64,000 nt of DNA. Origin: a bacterium. Lineage in GTDB: Bacteria > Vulcanimicrobiota > Vulcanimicrobiia > Vulcanimicrobiales > Vulcanimicrobiaceae. A program made the position numbers and the translations under genes. Numbering within the stretch: the stretch's first letter is position 1; every line of letters starts with the position of its first letter. The notes under the pieces are model-generated. The model saw nothing but the letters and a program-made list of their open reading frames with translations. It did not search any database and was not told the DNA's origin. Positions 52,813 to 61,447 of the stretch are shown here, piece after piece. The stretch is from the NCBI GenBank assembly GCA_021805775.1, contig JAJZED010000011.1, positions 39,045-103,044 of the forward strand, given 5' to 3'.

Positions 52813-53533
52813 ATTCGGGGAACCGAAGCGCACGAGCCGCGCGCGCGAGTTCGCCGATGGTGCCGAAGGGATAACAGTGCGTATCCGTGGCGGCGACGAC
52901 CTGCGTCGATGACGGATGCGCCCCGTAGGCACCGATCGCGTCGCGACAATCGCGCGTGAGGATGTTGAGGCCGCGCGAATAGGGTGTCGATGCAGGCACG
53001 ACGATAAGTTCGCGAGCGGAAAGAAATGCAGGAACGCTCCGTTCGCCCCCGAGCGCGACGCTTGGGTGCAGGTGTCCGATGACGTGGCGTAGCCCATCGA
53101 TTCGAGGTCGATCCCCATGATGGAGCAGCATCCCCGCGCGTTCGACGGCTTCGACGCACTCGCCGAGCAAGGCGCGCCCACGGGTCGCTCCTTCGTGATT
53201 GCCGGCAACGACGGTGAGCGTGCAGACGCGTCGCAATCTCTGCATCGCTCCATCGACTCGATCGCCGGCGCCTTCGCTCAAACGAACCGAATGCACGACA
53301 TCGCCGAGCAAGATAAGCTCGCGCGCGCAGTAACTGGCTAGCGCCGTCTCGATGCCTTTCAGGCTGTCGTCGAGGCTCCAGAGCGGCAACGCTCCACCGA
53401 TCGCCTCTTCGTAACCGAGGTGGAGATCGGCCACGACGAGCGAAGCCGTCGTTTCAATCCACAGCATCCCTCCGGCAAGAGCGGTTGCCCCGCCGCCGAG
53501 AGCGACCGAGTTCGCACGCGGCCCCGCGCTCAC
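52802..53533 (-). CDS. pdeM: ligase-associated DNA damage response endonuclease PdeM
   Basis: This 243-aa calcineurin-like metallophosphoesterase has VADLHLGYE, LLGDVVHS, VAGNHEGA, LLHHGDRP and VIGHLHPSVAL, the PdeM motif order. GTG 53533 overlaps the helicase stop (GTGA); a longer frame to 53707 has no homology-like sequence. PdeM is normally encoded with the Lhr-type helicase, MBL exonuclease and an ATP-dependent ligase. Confidence 0.9.
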   Translation of the reverse strand: MSAGPRANSVALGGGATALAGGMLWIETTASLVVADLHLGYEEAIGGALPLWSLDDSLKGIETALASYCARELILLGDVVHSVRLSEGAGDRVDGAMQRLRRVCTLTVVAGNHEGATRGRALLGECVEAVERAGMLLHHGDRPRIDGLRHVIGHLHPSVALGGERSVPAFLSARELIVVPASTPYSRGLNILTRDCRDAIGAYGAHPSSTQVVAATDTHCYPFGTIGELARAARALRFPESNR

Positions 53534-56013
53534 GGAGCGACCGATTCTGCGAGGTACGCCAACACGCGTTCGTGCAACGCATCGACCATTTCGCTGCGGT
53601 CGGCTACGGCAACGTCGTCGCCGAAGGAGGAGGTTAAAATGCCGAAACTCATCGGCGAGGCCACGGGCGGGTGGATGATGCGCGGCGGAGCGAGCAGCGA
53701 TACGCAAAACTTACGGGCTCGCTTCGCATCGAGTACGTCTTCGCATACGCTCCGAAATGCTTCTCGCACGAGCGGAAAACGATCGTCTTCGCGAACGAGC
53801 CGGTCGAGAATTCGCCCGCTATTCCATCGTAAAGACGACGCGCGTAGCGATCGCCCATTCGCGCGCCGCAGCACGAGAAGCCCGGTGTTGGCAACGTAGC
53901 GAAAATGCGTTCGTAGCAGCGTCGAAGCGAGCAATCCTTCGCGCAAGTCATTCTCGAAATTCGGCTCGTCGAAGAGTCGTTCCCACTGAACGTCGCGCAA
54001 ACGGGAGCGCGGGGGAAGCTGCAACATGAGGCCGGTATCGTCGGTGAGGAGCCGCACGGAGCCGCTTACAATGCGCGAGATGCGCGTGGCGGCTACACGA
54101 GCGAGCGCTTCGTTCGCTCTCCGTCCGATTCCGGTCAGCACGACGGCGCTCTGCAATCCATCGAGCGAGTATATTTCGACGACCGGGCGCCGGTCGCGGG
54201 GTATCGTGCTGACCGCGAGTTGTTGTTCGACGTAGGCGACAATTCGCTCGCAAAGCTCGCTCGTCAGGGCGTAGCGTCGCCCCAGCCACGCCGATGCATC
54301 CCCGCGCTCCCCCGCCGCCAGACGATCGGCGACTCCCGCGCGCAGGCGATCGATCTCATCTGCGAGCGGTGGTTCGATACCGCGAATATTCGAGTTCCAT
54401 CGCGGCACCGTCGGTCGCCCACGGTGCGCGCGCGTAGTGATGCCCGAGCGATCGATTCTCTCCACCCGAACCGTGCGCCCTTCGAGAACGAAGATATCGC
54501 CGACGCGCAGGCGGTCGACGAAATTTTCGTCGAGTCGCCCGAACGAACGCTCGCCGGCGATGCGAACCGGCACGCTGCGCTCGTCGGGAATCGTGCCGAC
54601 GTTTTCAAAGTACGCAGCGCTTTCGGCGCGCCCGAGCCCCCATACCGCACCGCCGTCGAATCCGATACGCCGAACGTGCGCGGGATCGTCGGCGATGCCG
54701 CCGCCGCCGAGATACGCGGCGCATGCCAGTAAATCGTCACGCGCTAGCGTGGCGAAGGGGGCGGCTCGCCTCGCGATACGCAAGAGAGATTCGATATCTA
54801 CCCGTCTCTCGGGAACGACGCAAGAGACGATCCATTGGGCGAGCACGTCGAGCGGAGTATGCGGAACGGCGATCTCCTCGATAACGGCATCGGCGATGCA
54901 CCGCCGCGTTGCCGCGGCTTCGATGATGTCGTCGCGATCTTGGGCGAGAATGACACCGCGTGCTATCTCGCCGGGGCGATGCCCGGCACGACCGATGCGT
55001 TGCAGCGTAGCCACGACACCGCGGGCGCCGCCGACGACGAGGACTTGCTCGATCGCACCGATATCGACGCCGAGCTCCAACGATGCGGAGCAGACCACGG
55101 CCCGCAGGTCGCCCGCTCGTAAGCGAGCTTCGGTGCGATGGCGGACGCTTCGCTCTAACGCACTGTGATGGACGCCGATGCGCGCATCCGATAAACGCGG
55201 CGCGGCATCGGCATCGAGCGTTTCAATCGCGGCGCCGTTGCCGGCAAGCCGGTGTAATTCGTAGGCGATCCGTTCGGTTTGACTGCGCACGTTCGTAAAA
55301 ACAAGCGTCGTACGCGCGCGGTCGATCGCCGAAGCCGCGCTGCGAGCGAGCGTCGCTAACGGCGCCATCGCTCCGGTAAACGGCGCGCGGATATCCAGCC
55401 GCGTCTCCCGTATCGCCCGGGCATCGACGACGGTGCACGGACGATCCGTTCCGGCAAGATATCGCGTGACAGGCTCGAGCGGGGCGACGGTCGCCGAGAG
55501 CCCGATCCGCTGCACCGATGTGCGAGCCAATTCCTCGATCGACTCCAAGAGCAAGCTCAAGTGCGCGCCGCGTTTATTTCCCGCGAGCGCATGCACCTCG
55601 TCGACAACGACGAAGCGCAGGTCGCGCAGAGTCGCGCGGTAGCTCTCCATCGCCAACATTAGCGCCAGCGACTCCGGGGTCGTCATCAAGATATGCGGCG
55701 GGCGCGAGAGCATGAGCCTCCGTTCGGCAGTTGGGGTATCGCCGGTACGGACGCCGGTGCGAACGAATTTTTCCCTGAGCCGCCCGCGGCGAACGCGTGC
55801 GCGCTCGGCATTGGGGCGCTCGAGCAACCCCATCTCTCGTAGTGGACGCCGCACGTTATGCTCGACGTCGTATCCCAGCGCTCGAAGCGGCGAAACGTAA
55901 AGGGCAAACGTCCGCGCATACAATTCGTCGCGATCGCGGCGCTCGGCGAGCTCGGAAAAAATCGGTAGAAAAGCCGTCAGCGTTTTGCCTGTGCCGGTCG
56001 GCGAACAGATCAA
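53530..56013 (-). CDS. ligase-associated DEXH-box (Lhr-type) DNA helicase
   Basis: The 827-aa product is an SF2 helicase of the Lhr family: motif I SPTGTGKTLTAF, YVSPLRALGYD, TTPESLALML, Walker B VVDEVHA, SAT (ATVAPLEPV), TLVFTNVRSQTERIA, CSASLELGVDIGAIEQV and QRIGRAGHRPGE, then a winged-helix/Lhr core. TTG 56013 is the first usual start, but the frame continues upstream with family-like sequence (DPFARLHGSVALWCAERL, about 56124-56071, and the Q-motif-like QREGIPAIL) without any ATG, GTG or TTG. An intrinsic terminator at 56155-56182 limits the true start to below about 56150; ATA 56130 is the best placed. Overlaps pdeM by 4 bp. Confidence 0.88.
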   Translation of the reverse strand: MICSPTGTGKTLTAFLPIFSELAERRDRDELYARTFALYVSPLRALGYDVEHNVRRPLREMGLLERPNAERARVRRGRLREKFVRTGVRTGDTPTAERRLMLSRPPHILMTTPESLALMLAMESYRATLRDLRFVVVDEVHALAGNKRGAHLSLLLESIEELARTSVQRIGLSATVAPLEPVTRYLAGTDRPCTVVDARAIRETRLDIRAPFTGAMAPLATLARSAASAIDRARTTLVFTNVRSQTERIAYELHRLAGNGAAIETLDADAAPRLSDARIGVHHSALERSVRHRTEARLRAGDLRAVVCSASLELGVDIGAIEQVLVVGGARGVVATLQRIGRAGHRPGEIARGVILAQDRDDIIEAAATRRCIADAVIEEIAVPHTPLDVLAQWIVSCVVPERRVDIESLLRIARRAAPFATLARDDLLACAAYLGGGGIADDPAHVRRIGFDGGAVWGLGRAESAAYFENVGTIPDERSVPVRIAGERSFGRLDENFVDRLRVGDIFVLEGRTVRVERIDRSGITTRAHRGRPTVPRWNSNIRGIEPPLADEIDRLRAGVADRLAAGERGDASAWLGRRYALTSELCERIVAYVEQQLAVSTIPRDRRPVVEIYSLDGLQSAVVLTGIGRRANEALARVAATRISRIVSGSVRLLTDDTGLMLQLPPRSRLRDVQWERLFDEPNFENDLREGLLASTLLRTHFRYVANTGLLVLRRANGRSLRASSLRWNSGRILDRLVREDDRFPLVREAFRSVCEDVLDAKRARKFCVSLLAPPRIIHPPVASPMSFGILTSSFGDDVAVADRSEMVDALHERVLAYLAESVAP

Positions 56014-56154
56014 AACGTGACGGCCTTCAAGAATTGCCGGAATGCCTTCGCGCTGCGGAGCGCTCGCCTCAACGAGCCGTTCCGCGCACCAGAGAGCGAC
56101 GGAGCCGTGCAGCCGAGCGAAGGGATCTATGGTTGCGTCAGCTCGCCGTCTCTT

Positions 56155-56182
56155 AAACGAAAAACGAGCCGCCGCAGCGGCT
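56155..56182 (-). terminator. intrinsic terminator between yjfB-like and helicase genes
   Basis: On the minus strand AGCCGC, loop TGCG, GCGGCT is followed by CGTTTTTCGTTT. It ends transcripts coming from the yjfB-like gene and lies just upstream of the helicase region, so the helicase needs its own promoter or read-through. More GC-rich hairpins lie between it and the yjfB-like stop. Confidence 0.7.
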
Positions 56183-56246
56183 TGTTTGTGGCGCCGAACC
56201 GAGCGGCGCCGGGTCTAAACGGGCGGCACCAGCCGCCATGAGAGAA

Positions 56247-56402
56247 CTACGCAAGCGCATTCACCGATTGGCCGAGGCCGATCGATGCAAAGAGCAGAGC
56301 GGCTTCGCTCTGGTCGAGGTTCTGTGTCGCTTTGAGCAGAGAGACGTTGATGGCGGCGCCGACCGACCCGGAGGCGGCGCTTGAAAGAGCTGCAATATCC
56401 AT
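56247..56402 (-). CDS. YjfB-like small putative motility protein
   Basis: This 51-aa ORF starts at ATG 56402 behind a near-perfect RBS (GGGAGGT, four bases upstream) and reads MDIAALSSAASGSVGAAINV, later LLKATQNLDQSEAALLF and SIGLGQSVNALA. The MDIAALS start, central VxLLKxAxD/Q-type helix and C-terminal short Gly segment match the YjfB (putative motility protein) family. The role of the family is unknown; members are often small and found near motility genes. A terminator follows at 56155-56182. It is divergent from the small membrane protein gene. Confidence 0.75.
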   Translation of the reverse strand: MDIAALSSAASGSVGAAINVSLLKATQNLDQSEAALLFASIGLGQSVNALA

Positions 56403-56503
56403 AGAGACCTCCCGAAACTTTACCTATCTAGTATCGGTAAATCGACACGAACCTTCAACCCCCTGCTCCGGGGCTTTGGCTCGCCGAACAAGGAGAACCC
56501 TTT

Positions 56504-56692
56504 ATGAACCCGACCCTCGCTCTCTACCTTCGCCTCACCCTCGGCATCGCGGCCCTCTTTATCGCGATTATCGTGGCCTTCGCGCTGCTAAAGGTCGCCA
56601 TCGTCGCCGCGCTCCTCGCGGGGGTCGTGCTGGCCGCGCTCCTGATATGGCGTACGCTCAGCCGCTCGGGGCGCCTACCGACACTTCGCTAA
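56504..56692 (+). CDS. small single-pass or hairpin membrane protein
   Basis: The 62-aa product is almost entirely hydrophobic (about residues 6-50: RLTLGIAALFIAIIVAFALL and VAIVAALLAGVVLAALLIW), with a basic tail RTLSRSGRLPTLR. AAGGAG lies ten bases before ATG 56504, which supports translation. I do not recognise a family. The region 56403-56503 between it and the yjfB-like gene must hold both promoters. Confidence 0.65.
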   Translation: MNPTLALYLRLTLGIAALFIAIIVAFALLKVAIVAALLAGVVLAALLIWRTLSRSGRLPTLR

Positions 56693-56712
56693 GAGAGCGA
56701 GCCGTCGCACGC

Positions 56713-57492
56713 CTATCGGGCGAGTAATCCTCGGAGCGCCCGCTCGAGCCCGAGCGGGTCTTCGAGCATCGGCAGGTGGGCGACGCGCTCGAGGACCACG
56801 AGTTCGGCGTTTGGGAAACTGCGAACGATATCGCCGGCCTCATCGATCGAGACGATCGGATCTTCCGCTCCGGCAATAACCGTGACCGGCATCGCGAGTT
56901 CGGCGGCGATATCGTGGGCGTCGTCGCGCAGAGCCATTCCCCGCAACACCGCTGCGAGCCCCGCCGGATTATTTTCGCGCGCGATCGCTCGCGCGGCATC
57001 GAGCAACGTGGCCGAGCCGTTGGGCGCAATCAAACGCGGCAAGAATTCGTCGAGCGCGACCTCCACCGTGCCTTCGTCTTCTATCCGCGCGGCGAGTTCG
57101 CGGCGCGAAGCGGCGAGCTCCGGCGTATCTGCTACCAGGCGACTCGCTACGAGCGCCAGCCTCGCCACGCGCGCATCGTACATGCGAGCAAAAGCGAGTG
57201 CAACGTAACCTCCGAGTGAATGCCCGACGATCGTCGCGCGTTCGATGCCCAGCGCATCGAGCATTGCGGCGAGGTCGCCCGCGAGTTGTTCCATGAGATA
57301 CGGACCCGCCGTGACTCCCGATGCCCCCATACCGCGCAGATCGGGAGCGACGACGCGATGCTCTCGGGCGAGCGCGATCGCCGCGGGCTCCCAAATGCGA
57401 TGCGTAAAAGGAAAGCCGTGCAGCAACACAACTGCATCGCCTTCACCCAGGAGTTCGGCATAGAGATCGGTTTCGTCGACGACGACATGCAT
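56713..57492 (-). CDS. alpha/beta hydrolase
   Basis: The 259-aa protein is a canonical alpha/beta hydrolase: oxyanion HGFPFTHRIW, PDLRGMGASG, the nucleophile elbow GHSLGG (about 92-97), the Asp in AGAEDPIVS and the His in VAHLPMLE. The compact cap suggests a lactonase or esterase; 3-oxoadipate enol-lactonase-like (PcaD) enzymes share this form, but specificity is not settled. ATG 57492 is clear. It stands alone on the minus strand. Confidence 0.85.
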   Translation of the reverse strand: MHVVVDETDLYAELLGEGDAVVLLHGFPFTHRIWEPAAIALAREHRVVAPDLRGMGASGVTAGPYLMEQLAGDLAAMLDALGIERATIVGHSLGGYVALAFARMYDARVARLALVASRLVADTPELAASRRELAARIEDEGTVEVALDEFLPRLIAPNGSATLLDAARAIARENNPAGLAAVLRGMALRDDAHDIAAELAMPVTVIAGAEDPIVSIDEAGDIVRSFPNAELVVLERVAHLPMLEDPLGLERALRGLLAR

Positions 57493-57578
57493 GGCGTTGC
57501 GAGCCTTTCAGTGAGGGCGAGCGGACTGTGGCAACAGATGCAGAGGCGCCTGCCATTCGCTTGGGGCTGCGACAAAAC

Positions 57579-57607
57579 TTGCAATAAAATCCTGCATCGA
57601 GTATAAG
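57579..57607 (+). promoter_or_regulatory. sigma-70-like promoter of the histone-like gene
   Basis: TTGCAA (57579-57584) and TATAAG (57602-57607) are separated by exactly 17 bp, in an A/T-richer pocket about 55 bp before the ATG. The 5' leader then contains the inverted repeat CCGGTCG-CGACCGG (about 57622-57637) just before the GGAGAAAGGA RBS region. It is the best promoter match I noticed in the window. Confidence 0.6.
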
Positions 57608-57659
57608 GAAGGCAATAACCCCGGTCGCACGACCGGAGAAAGGACATCGTACAAAAACG

Positions 57660-57989
57660 ATGGCTGTTAAGAAGAGAAAGGCTGCACCCAAACGTGCCGC
57701 CAAGAAAGCCGCCCCGAAAAAGGCGGCCCGTAAAGCGCCCGCCCGTAAAAAGGCGACGCGCAAGAAGACCGCCCGCAAGGCGACCGCGCGCAAGAAAACC
57801 ACTCGCCGCAAGGCAGCGAAGCGCCCGGCCCGCAAGACGGCGAAGCGTAAAACGGCAAAGCGCACCACCGCAAAGCGCAAGACCGCGAAGCGCAAAACCG
57901 CAAAACGCGCGACCCGAAAGGTAGCTCGCAAAGTGAGCAAACCGCGCGCACGGAAAGCGATAGCACGCCGGAAGAAGGCAGCCGCCTAA
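57660..57989 (+). CDS. Lys/Arg/Ala-rich histone H1-like protein
   Basis: The 109-aa product is made almost wholly of Lys, Arg, Ala, Thr and Pro in short repeats (such as KRKTAK and KKAARK), like bacterial histone H1-like proteins (AlgP/Hc1-type tails) that bind and compact nucleic acids without charge-specific folding. A good promoter, an AAAGGA RBS and a strong terminator frame it, so it is probably a well-expressed single-gene unit. Low complexity makes its exact homology uncertain. Confidence 0.8.
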   Translation: MAVKKRKAAPKRAAKKAAPKKAARKAPARKKATRKKTARKATARKKTTRRKAAKRPARKTAKRKTAKRTTAKRKTAKRKTAKRATRKVARKVSKPRARKAIARRKKAAA

Positions 57990-58014
57990 GCCCGGCGTTT
58001 TTGTTTTCCGTAGA

Positions 58015-58047
58015 AACGAGCCGCCCCCCGCGGCTCGTTTTTTTTTC
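58015..58047 (+). terminator. strong intrinsic terminator after the histone-like gene
   Basis: ACGAGCCGC (58016-58024), loop CCCCC, GCGGCTCGT (58030-58038), then a run of nine T to 58046. It closes the histone-like transcript and lies before the ABC exporter start. Confidence 0.92.
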
Positions 58048-58099
58048 CCGCGCTGCGGCGGCGAGGGCGGCCGCGCCGAACGTGGCGAAGAGTGCAGGG

Positions 58100-59101
58100 G
58101 TGCCGCTGATCGTAACGCGCGAACTCCGCAAAGTCTTCCGAAGTGCGAAGCGCTCTCCCGGGCCGCTCGGCGCGCTGCGCGGGCTCTTCGCGCCGGTCTA
58201 CGAAGACCGCGTCGCCGTTGCCGGCGTCTCGATGGAGATCGAACGCGGCGAACTCGTCGGCTACATCGGCCCCAACGGTGCCGGGAAATCGACGACGATT
58301 AAAATGCTGACCGGCATTCTCGTTCCCAGCGGCGGCGAGCTCGCAGTCGCGGGGATCGTGCCCCACCGTAAGCGCCGCGAGAACGCGCGCAATATCGGCG
58401 TCGTCTTCGGGCAGCGAACGCAACTCTATTGGGATCTGCCGCTCGTCGATTCGTTCGAACTCCTGCGCGCGATCTACGGAATTCCCGCCGATCGGTATCG
58501 GCGTTCGCTCGATGCCTTCGTCGAGTTACTCGAGATGGGCGATTTCTTGCGCACGCCGGTCCGTCAACTCTCGCTGGGCCAACGAATGCGCGGTGATTTT
58601 GCCGCGGCGATGCTGCACGAACCGCCGATTCTCTATCTCGACGAGCCGACGATCGGGCTCGACGTGGTAGCCAAAGAGGCGATTCGCACGTTCGTCGAAC
58701 GCGTCAATCGCGAGCAAGGAACGACGGTCATCCTCACCACGCATGACCTCGCAGATGTGGAACGCCTCTGCCGGCGAATCGTCCTCATCGACCGCGGGCG
58801 AATTATTTTCGACGGGCCGATCGATCGGATCAAGAATGAATACGGGCGCGAACGGACACTCGTCGTGCGTTTTACCGAGCCGACCTCGGCGCCCGCGATT
58901 CCGGGCGCCCGGCTTGAAGCGAGCGACGGCATCACGGCGCGTTTTGTTTTCGACCGCGCTTCTCAACGCGCCGATCGCCTGGTGCGCGAAGTCAGCGAGC
59001 GTTACAGCGTCGAAGATATCGCCATCGAGGAGCCGGAACTCGAAGGAATCATCAGGCACATTTACACGCAAGGTTACACCGGGGAGGTACGCAGCGCATG
59101 A
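58100..59101 (+). CDS. ABC-2 type exporter ATP-binding protein
   Basis: The 333-aa ATPase has Walker A GPNGAGKST, the Q loop FGQRTQLYWDLPLVDSFELL (typical of the YadG/NatA ABC-2 branch), signature LSLGQRMR, Walker B LYLDEPTIGLD and TTHDLADVE, plus a C-terminal extension (about 250-333). GTG 58100 is chosen because it follows the terminator and gives the family N-terminus; GTG 58082 is an alternative. It is coupled by 4 bp to the hexapeptide protein gene and works with the two permeases at 59853-61447. Export substrate unknown. Confidence 0.88.
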   Translation: MPLIVTRELRKVFRSAKRSPGPLGALRGLFAPVYEDRVAVAGVSMEIERGELVGYIGPNGAGKSTTIKMLTGILVPSGGELAVAGIVPHRKRRENARNIGVVFGQRTQLYWDLPLVDSFELLRAIYGIPADRYRRSLDAFVELLEMGDFLRTPVRQLSLGQRMRGDFAAAMLHEPPILYLDEPTIGLDVVAKEAIRTFVERVNREQGTTVILTTHDLADVERLCRRIVLIDRGRIIFDGPIDRIKNEYGRERTLVVRFTEPTSAPAIPGARLEASDGITARFVFDRASQRADRLVREVSERYSVEDIAIEEPELEGIIRHIYTQGYTGEVRSA

Positions 59102-59856
59102 TTTTCAGCAGTGGTGGAGGGAAGCCGAAGATTCACTCGAGTGCGTATGTCGCACCGAGCGCCGTACTCTCGGGTGAAGTCGTCGTCGGCCCCGATTGCG
59201 CGATTCTTCATGGGGCGGTCGTCACCGCCGAAGGCGCGCCGTTGGAGATCGGCGCCCGCACCGTCATCATGGAGAACGCGGTCGTCAAGAGCAGCGGCGG
59301 GAAGGCGCTGCAATTCCCGACGCAGATCGGGAAAGATTGCATCGTCGGCCCCGGCGCCTATGTCGTCGGCGCCCGCATCGACGATGGATGCTTCATCGCC
59401 TCGGGAGCTCGAGTTTTCAACGGAGCGCATATGGAGAGCGGTAGCGGCGTCGAACTCGGCGGGATCGTGCATGTAAATGCCCACCTCACCCGCGGAGCGA
59501 GCGTTCCGATGCAGCACATCGCCGCCGGAAACCCGGCCGCGATCTTCGGCCCGGAGAAAGCGGCCGAGCTTGCCGAGCGACTCAATTTTTTCGAGACGGT
59601 CTTTAACATCGAAGCCGGCTCCTCCGCACGCGCCAAAGCCGCGGCTGCCTACTCGCGGTTTCTGCGCGCGTTCCATGCAACCGATGCGCGTATCGACGGC
59701 GAACGCACCACCAAGCCGGTCGCACGCAGGGTCGGCGAGGAACCACCGCCGAAGCAGGTCGCCGACGTCGGCGGCGTCGTCGATGCGATGATGCTCGAGC
59801 TCCAGGAAATGGAGCAACGCCGAAAAGAAGCGACGAAAAAACGCCCGCCCGCGTGA
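59098..59856 (+). CDS. gamma-carbonic-anhydrase-like hexapeptide-repeat protein
   Basis: The first 165 residues form a left-handed beta-helix with hexapeptide turns (KIHSSAYVAPSAVLSGEVVV, GPDCAILHGAVV, IGKDCIVGPGAYVVGARIDD, AGNPAAIFG). Residues 180-252 are a charged, probably coiled tail. Such proteins are acyltransferases or gamma-class carbonic anhydrases; the three zinc His are not all evident, so catalysis is uncertain. It is sandwiched between the ABC ATPase and permease genes with 4-bp overlaps on both sides, which is unusual for this family. Confidence 0.8.
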   Translation: MIFSSGGGKPKIHSSAYVAPSAVLSGEVVVGPDCAILHGAVVTAEGAPLEIGARTVIMENAVVKSSGGKALQFPTQIGKDCIVGPGAYVVGARIDDGCFIASGARVFNGAHMESGSGVELGGIVHVNAHLTRGASVPMQHIAAGNPAAIFGPEKAAELAERLNFFETVFNIEAGSSARAKAAAAYSRFLRAFHATDARIDGERTTKPVARRVGEEPPPKQVADVGGVVDAMMLELQEMEQRRKEATKKRPPA

Positions 59857-60647
59857 CCGCGCTCGCTCCGTATGTCGAGTACGCGCGTAAGGCCTTCGCG
59901 CGCGAAGCTACCTATCGTATAGAACTCCTCGCCGAGATCGGCTCGTTGGCGCTACGCGTCTATCTTCTACGTGCGCTGTGGACCGCGCTCTACACGCACA
60001 ACGTCGCACCGATGGGTTTGCCGCTCCATTCGATGATTACCTACGCAACGGTTGCGATGTTGATGTCGCTGGTTCTGGAGGTTGACGGAACGAGGGTGAT
60101 TCGCGAAAAATTACGGGAGGGCGGCATCGCGGTTGACCTAATGAAGCCGATCGTCGTGCCGTTTGCGTATTTTAGCGACGGCGTCGGCCAAACGCTGGTG
60201 CACGCGCTGGCGATTTTACCGTCGCTGCTGATCTCGTTGATGTTGGTTCGCATCGACGTGCCGCCGGCAGCGACGCTCGTGGTCTTCTTCTTCTCGTTTG
60301 CGTTGGGATACGGCGTCAATTTTTTCGTGAATTTTCTTTTGAACGGAATCGCATTCTGGACGCTTGAGACCTTCGGGCTCCAACTGATCGTGCGCTGGAT
60401 CTCCGATCTCCTCAGCGGGCAGATCCTCCCGCTCGCATTCTTCCCCGGTTGGCTCGGCCGCGCGGTCTTCGCGCTGCCGTTTGCGGCGATCTACTCGACC
60501 CCGTTACTCGTCTTCATCGGCATCATTCCGCCGCGGCAGTGGGCAACCGCACTGGCGATCCAGGGTGCCTGGCTCGCGGCGACTGCGGCCGCTTCGTATC
60601 TCCTCTGGCGAGCCGCCGCCCGACGCATCGTCGTTCAGGGAGGTTAA
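59853..60647 (+). CDS. ABC-2 type permease subunit 1
   Basis: The 264-aa protein has six hydrophobic helices in the ABC-2/DUF990 style (YVEYARKAFAREATYRIELL, ATVAMLMSLVLEVDGTRVI with REKLREGGIAVDLMKPI, LPLAFFPGWLGRAVFALPFA). It pairs with the next permease and the ATPase at 58100 to make an exporter. Its start overlaps the hexapeptide gene by 4 bp. Confidence 0.87.
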   Translation: MTALAPYVEYARKAFAREATYRIELLAEIGSLALRVYLLRALWTALYTHNVAPMGLPLHSMITYATVAMLMSLVLEVDGTRVIREKLREGGIAVDLMKPIVVPFAYFSDGVGQTLVHALAILPSLLISLMLVRIDVPPAATLVVFFFSFALGYGVNFFVNFLLNGIAFWTLETFGLQLIVRWISDLLSGQILPLAFFPGWLGRAVFALPFAAIYSTPLLVFIGIIPPRQWATALAIQGAWLAATAAASYLLWRAAARRIVVQGG

Positions 60648-60652
60648 AGAGC

Positions 60653-61447
60653 ATGCTCGCCGCCTACCTGCAGTATTGGAAGATCAACCTGCTCACGATG
60701 GCCGAATACCGCGCGGATTTCTTCATGTGGCTCGGTTTCACCATCGTGTACCACGGCACGGCGCTCGCAGCGCTTACGATAACGATGATGCGCTTCCCAT
60801 CGATGAACGGCTGGAGCCTGCGCGAAATGTTCTTTCTCTACGCGCTCTGGATGGCCGCACACGAACTTCATAATGCGCTTTTTTACAACGTTATGTACGT
60901 TCCCGAATATATTCGTGAGGGACGCTTCGACCGTTTCTTCGTCCGCCCGTTCGATACGCTCTTCCAAGTGCTCACCGTTCCCTCGCGCACCTTCCCCGAC
61001 GGATTCATCCTCGGAGTCGTGACGCTCGCTATCGCGGCCGGAGTCGCGCACATCAACTTGTCGCCGCAGACGGTGCTCGTCATCGCCGCCGTCGTCTGCG
61101 GCGGTGCCGGTATCGATCTCGGAATCTCGCTCTTCGTCGCCTCGCTCTCTTTCTGGTTAATCCGCGTCGATACGCTGCGTTGGGCGATTATGTCGTTGGA
61201 GCAAGATTTTACGCGCTATCCGATTAGCATCTATACGCGTGCGGTGCGCGTCGTGCTCGCCTATATTCTCCCGTTTGCATTCATGAATTATTTTCCGGCG
61301 AGCTATCTTCTCGGAAAGCACGATGCGGCGTTCGGGCTCTCGCCCCAGGTCGGGCTCCTCACGCCGCTTATCGGTCTTCTCTGGAGCGGATGTTCCTATC
61401 TCTTCTGGAAAATCGGCATTAATCGCTACCAGGGTACGGGTTCTTAG
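60653..61447 (+). CDS. ABC-2 type permease subunit 2
   Basis: The 264-aa product has six helices and the same gene-family pattern (YWKINLLTMAEYRADFFMWL, EYIREGRFDRFFVRPFDTLF, LPFAFMNYFPASYLLGK). The last motif is typical of this exporter branch. GGGAGG ten bases before ATG 60653 fixes the start; the frame is open further upstream. It ends 4 bp into the convergent cyclophilin gene. Confidence 0.88.
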   Translation: MLAAYLQYWKINLLTMAEYRADFFMWLGFTIVYHGTALAALTITMMRFPSMNGWSLREMFFLYALWMAAHELHNALFYNVMYVPEYIREGRFDRFFVRPFDTLFQVLTVPSRTFPDGFILGVVTLAIAAGVAHINLSPQTVLVIAAVVCGGAGIDLGISLFVASLSFWLIRVDTLRWAIMSLEQDFTRYPISIYTRAVRVVLAYILPFAFMNYFPASYLLGKHDAAFGLSPQVGLLTPLIGLLWSGCSYLFWKIGINRYQGTGS

